Part shown: in pieces, positions 1 through 10,750 of the stretch
Numbering within the stretch: the stretch's first letter is position 1
Layout of the letters: every line of letters begins with the position of its first letter
Origin: Bolinopsis microptera
Taxonomy: Eukaryota > Ctenophora > Tentaculata > Lobata > Bolinopsidae
Length of the DNA stretch: 64,000 nt
Assembly: GCF_026151205.1 (NCBI RefSeq)
Contig: NC_087081.1
Location: forward strand, 14,499,340-14,563,339
Reading direction: 5' to 3'
Made by a program: the position numbers and the translations under genes
The notes under the pieces: generated by a model
What the model saw: only the letters and a program-made list of their open reading frames with translations
Told to the model about the DNA's origin: nothing
Database searches by the model: none

Positions 1-394
1 GATTACATTACACACAGGGCCTTGTAAATGTAATGTGTAACACTTTACAGGCGACAGCAAACAAAAACAAAAGCTTATAACATGGGTGAAACAGGACACC
101 ACACGTGTACGATCTCAGCCGCGCAGTATCACAACAGTCAATAGTTCAAAGGGTCCTGGACCCCCAAATCGAGGCAAATCATAATAGATTACCTGTAGTG
201 GGATGCGCACGATGTGCTTTGTAACGTTTACAATTAACTATGTGTTAAAACTGCGCGGCTGAGTAGTCCAGAGGTAGGATTGGACTCCCTACAACACAAA
301 ATTTCACGAAGATCATGTTTGCGCTTACATTAAAAGTATGATAGTAAACGAAGACCTTTATATTGCGATTTGTTATTTCCTATAAACACTATTT
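1..394. other. No gene recognised
   Basis: AT-rich DNA with no open frame of note, no convincing RNA gene and no repeat that I could match elsewhere in the window. It ends where a partial palindromic-head repeat begins. Confidence 0.5.
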
Positions 395-1500
395 GACCAA
401 AACCCATAATCATGGGTAGAGTGGACCGCTGCCAGTGTCTCTCTTTCCCAAACAAAAGGAAATGATATTAATTTGATTGACCGTTCTCAAATGCAAAATG
501 ATACCGAGAATGAAATCGGTCGAAATATAAACTGATATTTTCATTATAATAAGGAGGAAGTTTCAACGATTTCGAAATTTTTCCTTTAAAAACATTTCCT
601 TGTGTTTAGGTAAGCATATTGGTCCATCACTGACTGAATATACCACTTAATACTCATTCAAGTTGATATTAAATTCATATATAATGACATTAAACTGTCG
701 TGGCAAAGCAAAATTTGTTGGAAATCACGAATGAGCAAAATTCTCACCTTTCGCACGTGCAAACTTTGAGCAGACGTTGCATGCGCATCCAATATTGAAT
801 CGCCGTAAATTTTTGCATGTAATTGTTTTATATATAGTTTGATAAGCATGCAAAGTTTCAAAGTATTTCAAGAAGAACTGTAATCACAACGGCACTCTCA
901 AGTTGACAGAAAATGACGAAAACAGCAATTTTCAGTGATTTTAGCAATTTTCTATCAATTTGGGCGTGTCCCCACGTGTGCAACTTTTCGATTTTCAACT
1001 TTAAAACTAGCCTAATGCACAATTTATACCTATAGGAAGCAGAACTGAGCTCCACAACCCAAGGAATGGCCCAACACCAAAGAATACTAAATCGCAAAAT
1101 TGACGTTTTTATAAAATAATTCTTCAAAAAAGCACAAACTTCAATGACAAATATCTTTATGAAGGAGCAAGCTAGAAAAAACTTTCCGGTAGATTTTCAG
1201 AATGCTTGAACAATTATCTAAGATGAAAATTTCCTCAGATTTTGAATAAAATTACTCCTTAATGGGTTAAAATTAATTTTAAAAGTTATTACTTTGTCAA
1301 AAATCAAGTTTTAAAAACGGTTAACTTGATGACGTCATCAAGGGGTGTTTATGACGTCAAATAAATTTTTTATACAATGTAAACTAAAGGGTAAACAATT
1401 ATTTGCAAGACCTGTGGTCGGAAATGGCTGTATCTTTTATACTTTTGAATCTATGGACACTTAAATACAGGCTACAATTGACTGGCAAAGCGTCTATCCC
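395..1500 (+). repeat. Partial copy of palindromic-head repeat (family X)
   Basis: Begins with only the left half of the palindrome that heads the full copy next door (TTTGACCAAAACCCATAATC), then carries the same body: the cacgtgcaaactttgagc block, the gtccccacgtgtgcaac block, a gatgacgtcatcaa palindrome and an agcgtctat end. It stops about 30 bases before the full copy starts, so the body is present twice in tandem. The open frames here code for nothing recognisable. Confidence 0.7.
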
Positions 1501-1530
1501 TGAATATATATGTATATCTGTATGTATGTA

Positions 1531-1857
1531 TTTGACCAAAACCCATAATCATGGGTAGAGTGAACCGCTGCCTGTGTCTCTCTTTTCCAAACAAAAGGAA
1601 ATGATATTAATTTGAGGAACCGTCCGCAAATGCAAATTGATACCGAGAATGAAATCGGTCGCTCGCTTTTCCCATTCATTCACGGCTTACGAATTGTAAT
1701 AAAGCTTATTAAATGGGAAAAGCGAGCGACCGATTTCATTCTCGGTATTAATTTGCATTTGCGGACGGTTCCTCAAATTAATATCATTTCCTTTTGTTTG
1801 GAAAAGAGAGACACAGGCAGCGGTTCACTCTACCCATGATTATGGGTTTTGGTCAAA
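1531..1857. repeat. 327-bp near-perfect palindrome
   Basis: Starts TTTGACCAAAACCCATAATC and ends with its reverse complement. The arms of about 150 bp meet around a short centre near aagctt. The same palindrome, also 327 bp, ends the inverted copy at 55931-56257. Open frames inside it are palindrome artefacts. Confidence 0.85.
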
Positions 1858-3302
1858 TATCATCTCTTTTTGATTATAATGTCAGGATAATTTACACAGT
1901 CGAAACTTCATTAATAAAGAGGTAATTTCAACGATTTCGAAATTCTGCCTTTAAAAACGTTTCCTTGTGTTTAGGTAGGTATATCTGTCGATAACCGACT
2001 GAATATGGCACTTTTTACTCATTCAAGTTGGCATTAAATTCATATATAATGCCATTTAAATATTGTGGGAAAGCAGAATATATTCGAAATCACGAATGAG
2101 CAAAATTCTCACCTTTCGCACGTGCAAACTTTGAGCGGACGTTGCGTGCGCATCCAATATTGAATCACCATAAATTTTTGCATAGTGATATTTAATATAT
2201 AGTTTGATAAGCATACAAAGTTTCAGAAGATTTCATTAAGAACTTGGATCACAACGGGACTCCAAAGTTGATAAAAATCGTGAAAATCAAAATTTTTAGT
2301 GATTTTAGCTATTTTAAATGAATTTGGGCGTGTCCCCACGTGTGCAACTTTTCGATTTTTAACTTTAAAACTAGCCTATAACACAATTTACACCTTTAAG
2401 AAGCAAAATTGAGCTCCACAACTCAAGGGATGGCCCAACACCAGAGAATACTAATTCACAACTTTTGTGTTTTTATAAAATTATTCTTCAAAAAAGCACT
2501 AACTTCAATAGCAAATATCTTTATGAAGGAGCAAGATAGGAAAATTTTCCGGTAGATTTTCGGAATGCTTGAACAATTATCTAAGGTGAAAATGTCCTCA
2601 GAATTTGAATAAAATTACTTCTTAATGGTTTAAAATCGATTTGAAAAGTTCTTACTTTGTCAAAAATCAAGTTTTAAAAACACTTAACTTGATGACGTCA
2701 TCAAGTGATGATGATGAAGTTAAATTATTTTTCAATACAATGTAAACTAAAGCTTAAACGATTATCTTTAAAACCTGTGGTTCGAGATGACTGTATCGTT
2801 TATAATTTCGAATCTACGGACACTTAAATGTAGGCTACAATTGACTGCAAAAAGCGTCTATATATAGTATATATCTTCACGACAATCTGTTGTAAAACAG
2901 GGGTTCCAGAAAACCCACTTCACGATACTCCTGAAACATGAAATTTTTTTACAGTCGATTTGGAAGAGGTCTAGACGCCCTGCAAAGTTTCAGATCTCTA
3001 ACTTAATTTTAACATGGTTTTTAAAGCACCTGAATATGGCGATTTTGGGTTTTTTACCTTATTTCGTATAACATGCTGGCGCGCGTATTTTGCGCAAATT
3101 TATTAAGAACTTCCACATAACTATTTCTTATTCCTGTCATCTTTAACATTGAATTAGAATGTTTTGAACTTAAATATACCTGCTGAACTACTTTCGATGA
3201 GTCTTAATGCCTGGAAAACAATAAAGGGGATATAATAGTATAGGGGGTAAATAGTGTTGTGAATATAAGGGCAACGGTTATGCTTGCCAACATTGTGATA
3301 TG
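1531..3302 (+). mobile_element. Full copy of palindromic-head element (family X)
   Basis: About 1.77 kb. It has a 327-bp palindromic head, a body with a TGACGTCA motif and a tail ending in the small hairpin ATGCTTGCCAACAT followed by GTGAT. A second full copy of about 1.76 kb lies in opposite orientation at 54497-56257 inside the gene B array, where no target duplication is visible. A palindromic 5' end, a 3' hairpin and no target duplication resemble Helentron-type or other rolling-circle non-autonomous elements. That class is an inference; the repeat itself is seen directly. No protein is encoded. Confidence 0.7.
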
Positions 3303-3645
3303 TCCCGACAATCTGTCGTAAAACAGGGGTTCTAGAAAACCCATTTCCCGATGCTCCTGAAACCTGAAACTTTTTTTGCAGTCAATTTGGTCAACGTCTA
3401 GACGCCCTGAAAAATTTCAGATCTCTAACTCAATTTTAACATGGTTTTTAGGGCACCTGAATATGGCGATTTTGGGTTTTTTACCGAATTTCGTATAACA
3501 GTGCTGGCGAGTATTTTATGCAAATTTCTTAAAAATCTGAACATAACTATTTTTTATTCCTGTCATCTTTGACATCAAATTAGAATGGTTTGAACTAAAA
3601 ATAAATCTGCTGAACGAGTTCCGATGAGTCTTGATGCCTGGAAAA

Positions 3646-3708
3646 CTCCGGCTGGAGGCGGCGGCCTTCGGCCGCCGCCTCCGGCCGGAGTGCACGCTTC
3701 GCGTGCAC
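3646..3708. repeat. GC-rich double hairpin
   Basis: Two adjacent perfect hairpins in otherwise AT-rich DNA. The first (3646-3690) has a GGCGGCGGCC stem closed by a TTCG loop with an outer CTCCGGC/GCCGGAG stem. The second (3690-3708) is GTGCACGCTTCGCGTGCAC. The sister tail at about 3215 lacks both. Confidence 0.85.
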
Positions 3709-3731
3709 AAAAGAGGCTTGTAACGTGTACC

Positions 3732-3801
3732 AAAGGGGGTATAATAGTAAAAGGGGTATAATAGTAAAGGGGGTATAATAGTAAAGGGGGTATAATAGTA
3801 A
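3732..3801 (+). repeat. Tandem repeat, about 17-bp unit
   Basis: Four to five copies of a unit close to aaagggggtataatagt. The sister tail carries it once or twice as a degenerate version, so this is a local expansion. Confidence 0.8.
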
Positions 3802-3933
3802 ATGGGGAACATAGTATACCCACAATAAATGCAACGGTCGTGCTTGCCAACACTGTGATTACTAATTCTATTTTAAGCACCAGCCACCAGATATAATAAT
3901 AATTTAAAGGCGTCCACGGACGCCTGGACGCCC

Positions 3934-4519
3934 TCAATAGCCGCCTCTGTTATGATGTGCCCAGTTTTGAAGACTGCTAATATCCCGCTGGAGCAACCAA
4001 TGGTCATCCTGAGACGTGATTCTACACCATAGTTTTGTATCATCAGCATACATGGTTATATTTGTTTCCGGTGACAAATCATCTGTAATGTCATTAAGAA
4101 ATAGTATAAATAAAGTTGGCCCTAAAATTGAGCCCTGGTGGACACCTGATCTTACCTGACAGGGAGTAGACATTTTATTTCCAATGACAACCCTTTGGTA
4201 TCTATTTTCAAGGTAACACTTGAAGAATCTCAGGAGAGATGCATCAAAGTTATATTGTTCTTTGAGCTTTAACAGAATTATGTCGTGGTTGACAGAATCA
4301 AAAGCTTTTTGGAAATCAAAGTAAATTATGTCAGTGCGAACATTGTCATTGAGAGATAGGGCTATTAAGCTGTCACAGAAATTTACTAGCTGAGTTGTGC
4401 CGGATTTTCTACTCATAAACCCATTTTGACGTGGATCAATAAGATGTTCACATCGATTGAACAATTCATCCCGGATTACTTTTTCGTAAATTTTCATAAT
4501 AATACTTGTCAGAGAAATT
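3934..4519 (-). pseudogene. LINE reverse transcriptase fragment (3' part)
   Basis: The minus-strand frame shows Jockey/CR1-type reverse transcriptase motifs: ISLTSIIMKIYEKVI, FDFQKAFDSVNHDI (motif A), SGVHQGSILGPTLF (motif B) and the catalytic MYADDTKLW (motif C). The thumb and C-terminal end are missing. The upstream half of the same domain lies at 6191-6418, beyond the fold-back transposon that split it. If that insertion is ignored, the fragments meet exactly at the conserved NYRPISLTS motif. It is a dead copy. Confidence 0.85.
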
Positions 4520-6190
4520 GGTTCTTTTGCGATAGTCAAAACGCGACAACTAGCGCTGGATGGCGACAACTAGCGCTATCCAGCGCTAGTTGTCGCCATC
4601 CAGCGCTAGTTGTCGCTATCCAGCGCTGGAAAACGCTGGCCAGCGCAAAATATATATGTTCGATAATTGTCGCTATCCAGCGCTAGTTGTCGCCATCCAG
4701 CGCTAGTTGTCGCCATCCAGCGCTAGTTGTCGCTATCCAGCGCTAGTTGTCGCTGGCTATGCGACACTGTCGCACGCGATAGTTTGCGATGGCCAGCGCA
4801 ACTGGCCATCGCAGAAAACAGTTCGATAACTAGCGCTGGATAGCGACAACTAGCGCTGGATAGCGACAACTAGCGCTGGCCAGCGCTGGCCAGCACTAAG
4901 CGATAGCCAGCGCTGGCCAGCGCTGGCCATCGATATCCAGCGCAAAATGTTTGCGCTATTACTCGTCAGCTAGCGCTGGCCAGCGCTAGCCAGCGCTAAC
5001 CATCGCTAGCCAGCGCTAACCATCGCTAGCCAGCGCTAACCATCGCTAGCCAGCGCTGGCCAGCGCTAGCTGACGAGTAATATCGCAACTATATTGCGCT
5101 GGCCAGCGCTGGCTGACGAGTAATACTAATACTAATATCGAGCGTGCTAAATCACTCTACAGTCGATCTTCGAGATTGTTCTAAAAGGGCCCCCGATGGT
5201 TGTAACCAACTTCAATCGATGTATTTTCGGACGCTAATTCCGAATCAACCCCCATGGGCCCATGACATATGGTTAAAATGCTCTCCTGACGAGATATTGG
5301 CGAAAAACTGTACATGTATCGATCACGTGATATGACCGTATAAGGAAGTTAGTCTAATTTCTCGTTATTATTAGGGTTTCAGCATATGTTTTTGTTTAGG
5401 ATTGGGTTAGGGTTAGGGTTGGGATCAGATTAGAGGGTTAAACTTAAGGTTTCGAAAAGTCGTTCAGAACCAGCTAGAGTCAGAGAATGGGTTAAAAAAG
5501 TCACGTGACAGTCGAGTGTAAGGTGATTAATCATCATCCGACTAATATCGCAAGTATATGATTTTGATACATTGCGCTGGCTAGCGCTGGTTAGCGCTGG
5601 CTAGCGCTGGTTAGCGCTGGCTAGCGCTGGTTAGCGACAACTAGCGCTGGCTAGCGCTGGTTAGCGACAACTAGCACTGGCTAGCGCTGGTTAGCGACAA
5701 CTAGCGCTGGCTAGCGCTGGCTAGCGATGGTTAGCGCTGGCCAGCGCTAGCTGACGAGTAATAGCGCAAAAATTTTGCGCTGGATATCGATGGCCAGCGC
5801 TGGCCAGCGCTGGCTATCGCTTAGCGCTGGCCAGCGCTAGTTGTCGCTATCCAGCGCTAGTTGTCGCTATCCAGCGCTAGTTATCGAACTGTTTTCTGCG
5901 ATGGCCAGTTGCGCTGGCCATCGCAAACTATCGCGTGCGACAGTGTCGCATAGCCAGCGACAACTAGCGCTGGATAGCGACAACTAGCGCTGGATGGCGA
6001 CAATTAGCGCTGGATGGCGACAACTAGCGCTGGATAGCGACAATTATCGAACATATATATTTTGCGCTTGCCAGCGATATCCAGCGCTGGATAGCGACAA
6101 CTAGCGCTGGATGGCGACAACTAGCGCTGGATAGCGCTAGTTGTCGCCATCCAGCGCTAGTTGTCGCGTTTTGACTATCGCAAAAGAACC
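4520..6190. mobile_element. Fold-back DNA transposon built of GCGCTGG repeats
   Basis: A 1,671-bp element flanked by the 8-bp direct repeat GAGAAATT (4512-4519 and 6191-6198). Its termini are inverted repeats of about 40 bp starting GGTTCTTTTGCGATAG. Both arms, about 600 bp each, consist of short palindromic motifs around tagcgctgg/ccagcgcta, broken by shared blocks such as gctgacgagtaata. The centre (about 5131-5575) is non-repetitive and includes two to three TTAGGG units near 5404. No transposase is encoded. An 8-bp duplication fits hAT- or P-like mobilisation, but the superfamily is not proven. Confidence 0.85.
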
Positions 6191-6418
6191 GAGAAATTGG
6201 CCTATAGTTTTAAATTCAGTTTTAGAGCCTTTTTTATGAACTGGAACAACATTTGCCATTTTCCAATCTGCTGGAATACATCCTGTTTTATAAAAGGCTT
6301 CAAAAAGGATGGCAAGAGGCTTAGACAGGCTCACTGGCTCACTGAACATTACTTTGATTTGATTTGAAACCTTTACAAAATAGCAAGTATACAAATGTAC
6401 AGCAAATCGAACAAACAT
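6191..6418 (-). pseudogene. LINE reverse transcriptase fragment (N-terminal part)
   Basis: Minus-strand frame with the conserved start of a LINE RT domain: LAILFEAFYKTGCIPADWK and ANVVPVHKKGSKTEF. A one-base shift just before the junction moves the NYRP motif into the neighbouring frame. It continues across the fold-back element into 3934-4519. Its upstream side is cut by an ORF1-bearing segment at 6440-7690. Confidence 0.8.
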
Positions 6419-6439
6419 ATAAAATGGGCCGAAATGTAT

Positions 6440-7690
6440 AAATGCTAAAAAGCGTGGGTCAGTGGAACAAGTACAGAGGACAACTTTAAAAACAGGAGTT
6501 TTTGGCCGCCCAAAGTCTTAATAACATCACCTCCACCTAGTAATAAAATGATGAAATGTGAAAAGTGTGAAACAATCAAAAAAAATGTATGTATACAATA
6601 TAATTACCTCTCAAATACAGAGAACGTCCGAAAATTCTCGAGATACACCTACATAATATACTGATCAGTGTCCGAGAGACATGAATTACGTCATGGTGTC
6701 TTCTTAACACGGCTACAGACCTTCCCGTTAAGGATGTAGTGTTCGAGATGAGTCTGTTCAGCCCTTTTCTTCTTCAGGTCAGTTACCAGGTTCTTCCTTG
6801 CTGCACGCTCTTCACTGGATCTATGAGGACAAATCCATACATCTTTGTGTGCCTCAGCCAGCCTCAGTCTCCCTGTTTTCATCAGAATCTGCTGTTGAGC
6901 TTGGGACGGTGATCTTGACTGATCGGGTAGCCGTACCTGGCCTCTTCCAGCCGACTCTTGTCGCTTCGAAATGAGGTTTCTCCCCGATCTCCTCCAATAC
7001 TGCGGTTACCAGAGCTGGAGGCTGTTCTTCCTCCTCTTCTTTCAGCCCAAACACTATCAGATTCTTGCTTCTGTCCTCCTCTGCAGGCACACTCTTCATC
7101 ACATTCTTCAGAATTTTACTGTTGCAGACCGTACCACTTATGCTGTTCTTTTGTACAGCTGCACTGTAGCTCTTAATACCTAACTCCACTGTTGTTTGTA
7201 CTGTCTTTTCAACCGACGTCTTAAACAACTATACTATATTTGTTTGTCCTTCTGCACCAGCAGCTGGTCCTGCAGCCTGATCACCTTTTCCTTGTCTGTT
7301 AGCGCTACCGTCTTGAGGCACTCAATGATTTCCATCATAGTGCTCATCTGCTTACTCTGCCGCCGTAAGAGGTCTTTTATAAATAGCCGGAGCCATTAAT
7401 ATTTCTTTGTCCATATCTCCACGAATGTCGATGTCGTCCACTTCCAGTTCTTTTGCCATCGTAGTGAACCATCTATCAACACAGCCCTCTACATCTTCCT
7501 TTTCTTCATAATTGAAATCCTTGATTTTCTTCTGAGATCGGGTCAAATTCAGATCATCCTCAATGGTGTACTTGTATAGTAAATTTGTACAACTACACAC
7601 GCAAAGGCTAAGTACGCGGTAGCAGCAAACTGAAATTATCTCTAAGTTACGAAAGATAAGAGAGCTCGATAATTGCAAAGTAAGCTACAC
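6440..7690 (-). pseudogene. LINE ORF1 remnant lying inside the ORF2 relic
   Basis: Two overlapping minus-strand frames form the back half of a LINE ORF1. One has the RRM-type core RSKNLIVFGLKEEEEEQP and ends in EATRVGW. The next continues with DVWICPHRSSEERAARK, the usual basic C-terminal block of such proteins. The more upstream part (about 7350-7450) has an acidic stretch but no clear domain. It lies in the same orientation as the flanking ORF2 fragments and separates their linker from their RT, so it is probably a nested insertion or rearrangement. Confidence 0.65.
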
Positions 7691-7704
7691 ACACTACACA
7701 CACT

Positions 7705-8160
7705 TTAAAATTTTTCCTTGGATGTCGTCGCGGCCCCTTGCGCTTTACTTGAATCAATATTTTCAAGTAAACCTTTGATTTTCTGTTCGTTAAAATGTTC
7801 ATTGAATAACTCACACTGTCCCTGCGGATCGGACCATAGGCAACTATTGTAGCTGACTGTTTCAGGAATGCGATGAGAGTTTGATTTAGATTTCACAAAT
7901 GACCAGAACTTTTTGTTAATAAGATTTCTATTATCATCATTATAAATTTTAAATATTTATTTGGATTAGAAGACTGTTTCCATTCGTCATGAAGTCGTTC
8001 CTTTTTTCTACATAAATCAAAGACATCTGAGTCAAACCATGGGGGTTGAAATTCATCGGAGACAGATATCTTAGGAATATGGGAATTTCAATGAGAAGTG
8101 AATATAGTATTGGAAACTGAACAGGCCTCTTACCAATAAGTAGATGTTCCCAGTTTTCAG
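7705..8160 (-). pseudogene. LINE ORF2 endonuclease-RT linker fragment
   Basis: On the minus strand the frames give PWFDSDVFDLCRKKERLHDE, then FWSFVKSKSNSHRIPETV and CELFNEHFNEQKIKG. This is the linker seen between the endonuclease and RT of CR1/Jockey-type LINEs, ending at a degenerate SKA-G motif. The endonuclease is absent. It probably belongs to the same element as 6191-6418 and 3934-4519. Confidence 0.7.
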
Positions 8161-9109
8161 AATTTAGTGCATTATTTTAAGGGGGGGGGGGGGGGGGGGG
8201 CAATGGGTATTTTTTTGTGAAACTTGATTTCGAGATAGCAGTTGACCAACAAACTAAGACCAGTGACCGAACTTTTGAGGGGGTCCCGGACCCCAACCGC
8301 CAAACGGTGCGCGCAGGGCAGCCACGCCCATATTTGGTCCAAATTAGGCCAAATTTAGCCAAATACCCTGAACATGCCCAAAACCCAAGTTTTAAAAAAT
8401 TTGGCGGCCAAATTCCAAAATTATATTACAGAAATTCAGAATTTTGCCACCAAATTTTTTTGAGGACTAAATCAAAAATCCCTTCTTAAAATAAGGTCGA
8501 AATACGATTTCGAGTCGATTCCAAAAATTTCAAGCAAAAATTTTGAAAACTGATTGAGTTGTTACAATTTTAATAAGATCAATTCCGCGAATATCGCAAA
8601 CCGAGATATGGGCAATTTAGTTCATTTTTTGTGGTTTTTTCGCCTTAGTATCCACATTTAAACAGATATAAAGCTATAACTTACAGAGAATATGTTAAAG
8701 ATAAATAATTAATCTACTTCAGTTAAACAAAAATTTCAACTTTATGCAATTTATTACAGAGTAAACAAGTTTACAATAAATCAATTTGATATTTAAAGGA
8801 ATCCTAATTCAATGTGTAGTACTAGTGTGGTTGTCACTCTTTAAATAGATTAGATATAGGTTGACGGGTCAAAGGAGTGTGCGTGCTGTTCGCTATTGCT
8901 CACACCAAACGGCAACCTAGTAAATGTTTTGTATGGACACCGGTCTCCATCACGATACAAAATTAGGATTGTAGAATTTATTGTATAACTTTTAGTGCAG
9001 TGGAGGTAGCGGCGTGGTGCATTAATAGCGGCGTGGTGCATTAATAGAGCTATCATCCCAAGTTTATAACTACTGGGAAAGATTAGATAAAATGGAGACA
9101 TGCCTTCAA
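8161..9109. other. No gene recognised; 20-base poly(G) tract
   Basis: Starts with a run of 20 G at 8181-8200. The rest is AT-rich apart from a GC-richer stretch at 8280-8340. A 19-bp direct duplication (agcggcgtggtgcattaat) lies at about 9008-9045. The open frames show no family resemblance. Confidence 0.5.
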
Positions 9110-10111
9110 AGAGCAACGCAGCCTCAGTCTTTCTTGGAACACCAACATAGAGACTGCACGGTCGGTTCTAAACCAACTCAATGGACATCAACTCGAACTC
9201 TCACCTTCACAAATCAAAGAAGCGATGCGTTCCAACTTCAGACAGATGTGGAACACTGAAAGATGGAACAACAGGAAACTAACGTTCTACAATACCATAA
9301 AGATGAGTTTTGGGCTTTGGCAATGAGCAGTACCTCAATATGAACCTGTCGCACGCTAAATCCAAAAAGCTGGCACAATTCAGATCAAGCTCACACAATT
9401 TCAATATTGAGACTGGACGTCATGGAACCCACACAAGAAACCAGATCGTACCTCGGATATGTAAAGCTTGCTCAACAGAGGACATGGACATGCTCGAAAA
9501 TTTCGCTGAAATGCCATCCTTTGACCCCATCATCGAAGATGAGGTACACGTCCTCCGGACCTGCTCCCTGTATGAAGACTACCGACACCGCTTCAGTCAG
9601 AGAGCCAAAACCTGTCTTTCCGCTAACTTAGAGGGGCTATTCACAGATGCCAGCCTTATAAGAGAGACAGCGAGGTTCCTGGTGAGAGCAAACAACAGGC
9701 GTTTCCCGAAGAAGGAAGTCACTAAGAAGGATCTGCTGAAGTCCAGCTGTAAAGTCCCCGCTACACCTCAACGGAACTCCTCTGTGGATACGTGATGGTC
9801 AAGTCGAGCTTCATTTCATTTTGACACTGAACTGTTGATATTCGGTTACTAATTCATATCATCATATCATATCATTTTGGAACATGCTCATGGGAATTAA
9901 ATTATTTTATTCGCACTTGTTTCATTTTCGACAAAGATGTGACGAAGTTAAATTTTTATGATTTTTTAAATTTTTATTTTAAGAACACTCTTGCACATTA
10001 TTTATTTATTTATTTCTTTATTGATGTATAGTCAAGACGTGAGTGTTAGGGCTTTCATTGACAAATTTATGTTTAATCCTGTTTAATCCTGTTTAATCCT
10101 GTTTAATCCTG
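9110..10111 (+). pseudogene. 5'-truncated LINE, C-terminal end and 3' tail
   Basis: Encodes the last part of a LINE ORF2 related to the intact copy at 60100-63678. Shared motifs are KLAQFRSSSHNFNIETGRH, the cysteine motif CKACSTEDMD and EDEVHVLRTC. A frame change near 9315 separates the part containing RKLTFYNTIKMSFG from the rest, and the frame ends at 9795. The 3' untranslated region ends in about four copies of gtttaatcct, the same tail as the intact LINE, and abuts a Helitron remnant. Confidence 0.8.
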
Positions 10112-10393
10112 TATCTGTATCATTTTACTGACACCACGGCATCAACTTTAACACGACTTTCCGCAAAAACCGTAAAAATATACAACTTAAACTTTTTTTA
10201 CTGGTTCAAATGCTTTAATGGCCTTCAAATCAGCATGAAATAATGAAAAATTGACCAAGGAATAAGAATTTTAGTGCCAAAAATTTGAACCCCCAAGTGG
10301 TGTCAAAAACGCGAATCAAATAGGTAATAATTATTTTAGGTGATAATTATTTTACTGGTAATCTTTTTTTGCTCTTATGAGTGGGTCAATCAT

Positions 10394-10477
10394 TTATTTT
10401 TAATTGTAGTTGACGAAGTGTGAGTCTCCACTCAGTGTGTGGAGACTCTCACTTCGTCAACTACAATTAAAAATAAA
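10394..10477. repeat. Hairpin within the Helitron remnant
   Basis: Inverted repeat with arms of about 37 bp (ttatttttaattgtagttga ... and complement) closed by a short loop around ctcagtgtgtg. A perfect stem of this length could be extruded or be an inserted hairpin element. Confidence 0.8.
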
Positions 10478-10595
10478 TAATTATTTTAGTAATAATTATT
10501 TTAGTAATAATTATTTTAGTAATAATTATTTTAGTAATAATTATTTTAGTAATAATTATTTTAGTAATAATTATTTTAGTAATAATTATTTTAGT
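10476..10595 (+). repeat. Eight copies of a 15-bp repeat
   Basis: Eight exact copies of aataattattttagt. The compact Helitron at 59158-59175 has a single copy, so this is a minisatellite born from the Helitron sequence. The NNYFS peptide repeat it would encode is a by-product. Confidence 0.9.
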
Positions 10596-10750
10596 CTCTT
10601 GAGTCTTGACACCACTTTAGGGTTACACGGGTTCCTGCTCGTACTTATAACGAATGCAAAATAACAGAACAGTAACAATGCATTATGATAGGCTTAGCTG
10701 TATAATATGTTATTATGTGTAATATGTTTTCTATATTATTATATTAATAG

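Larger units (their letters stand above)
3303..3860 (+). repeat. Second tandem tail of family X, with insertions
   Basis: Repeats the 2880-3300 tail (starting near cgacaatctgtcgtaaaac) and ends with the same gcttgccaacactgtgat hairpin end. Compared with the first tail it has gained a GC-rich double hairpin and a G-rich tandem array, described separately. Confidence 0.75.
10112..10641 (+). mobile_element. Helitron remnant (3' portion) with internal expansion
   Basis: Matches the compact Helitron at 58910-59222 from its attttactgacacc block through the aagtggtgtcaa/ttgacaccactt stem to the final cgggttcctgct. It ends in CTCG where the other copy has CTAG. The loop of the terminal stem has been enlarged by a long hairpin and a tandem repeat. 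The 5' end is replaced by a LINE tail. Confidence 0.65.

Noticed and set aside
245-290. Possible tRNA-like or SINE head
   Set aside because: A weak A-box-like stretch, but no B box or cloverleaf that I can draw.
3516-3937. Overlapping minus-strand frames rich in YYYTPFTIIPP
   Set aside because: Translation of the ataatagt tandem repeat and GC hairpins.
5400-5425. Interstitial telomere
   Set aside because: Only two to three TTAGGG units in the loop of the fold-back element, too few to be a telomere relic.
4560-6170. CRISPR-like spaced palindromic repeats
   Set aside because: The motif spacing is irregular, there are no unique spacers, and the whole lies within a transposon with a target duplication in eukaryotic DNA.
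8850-9116. Minus-strand frame with RLPFGVSNSEQ reminiscent of an LTR-element RT
   Set aside because: One short resemblance with no other RT motif; it also overlaps the start of a plus-strand LINE remnant.
10410-10664. Frame coding NNYFS repeats
   Set aside because: By-product of the 15-bp tandem repeat in the Helitron remnant.
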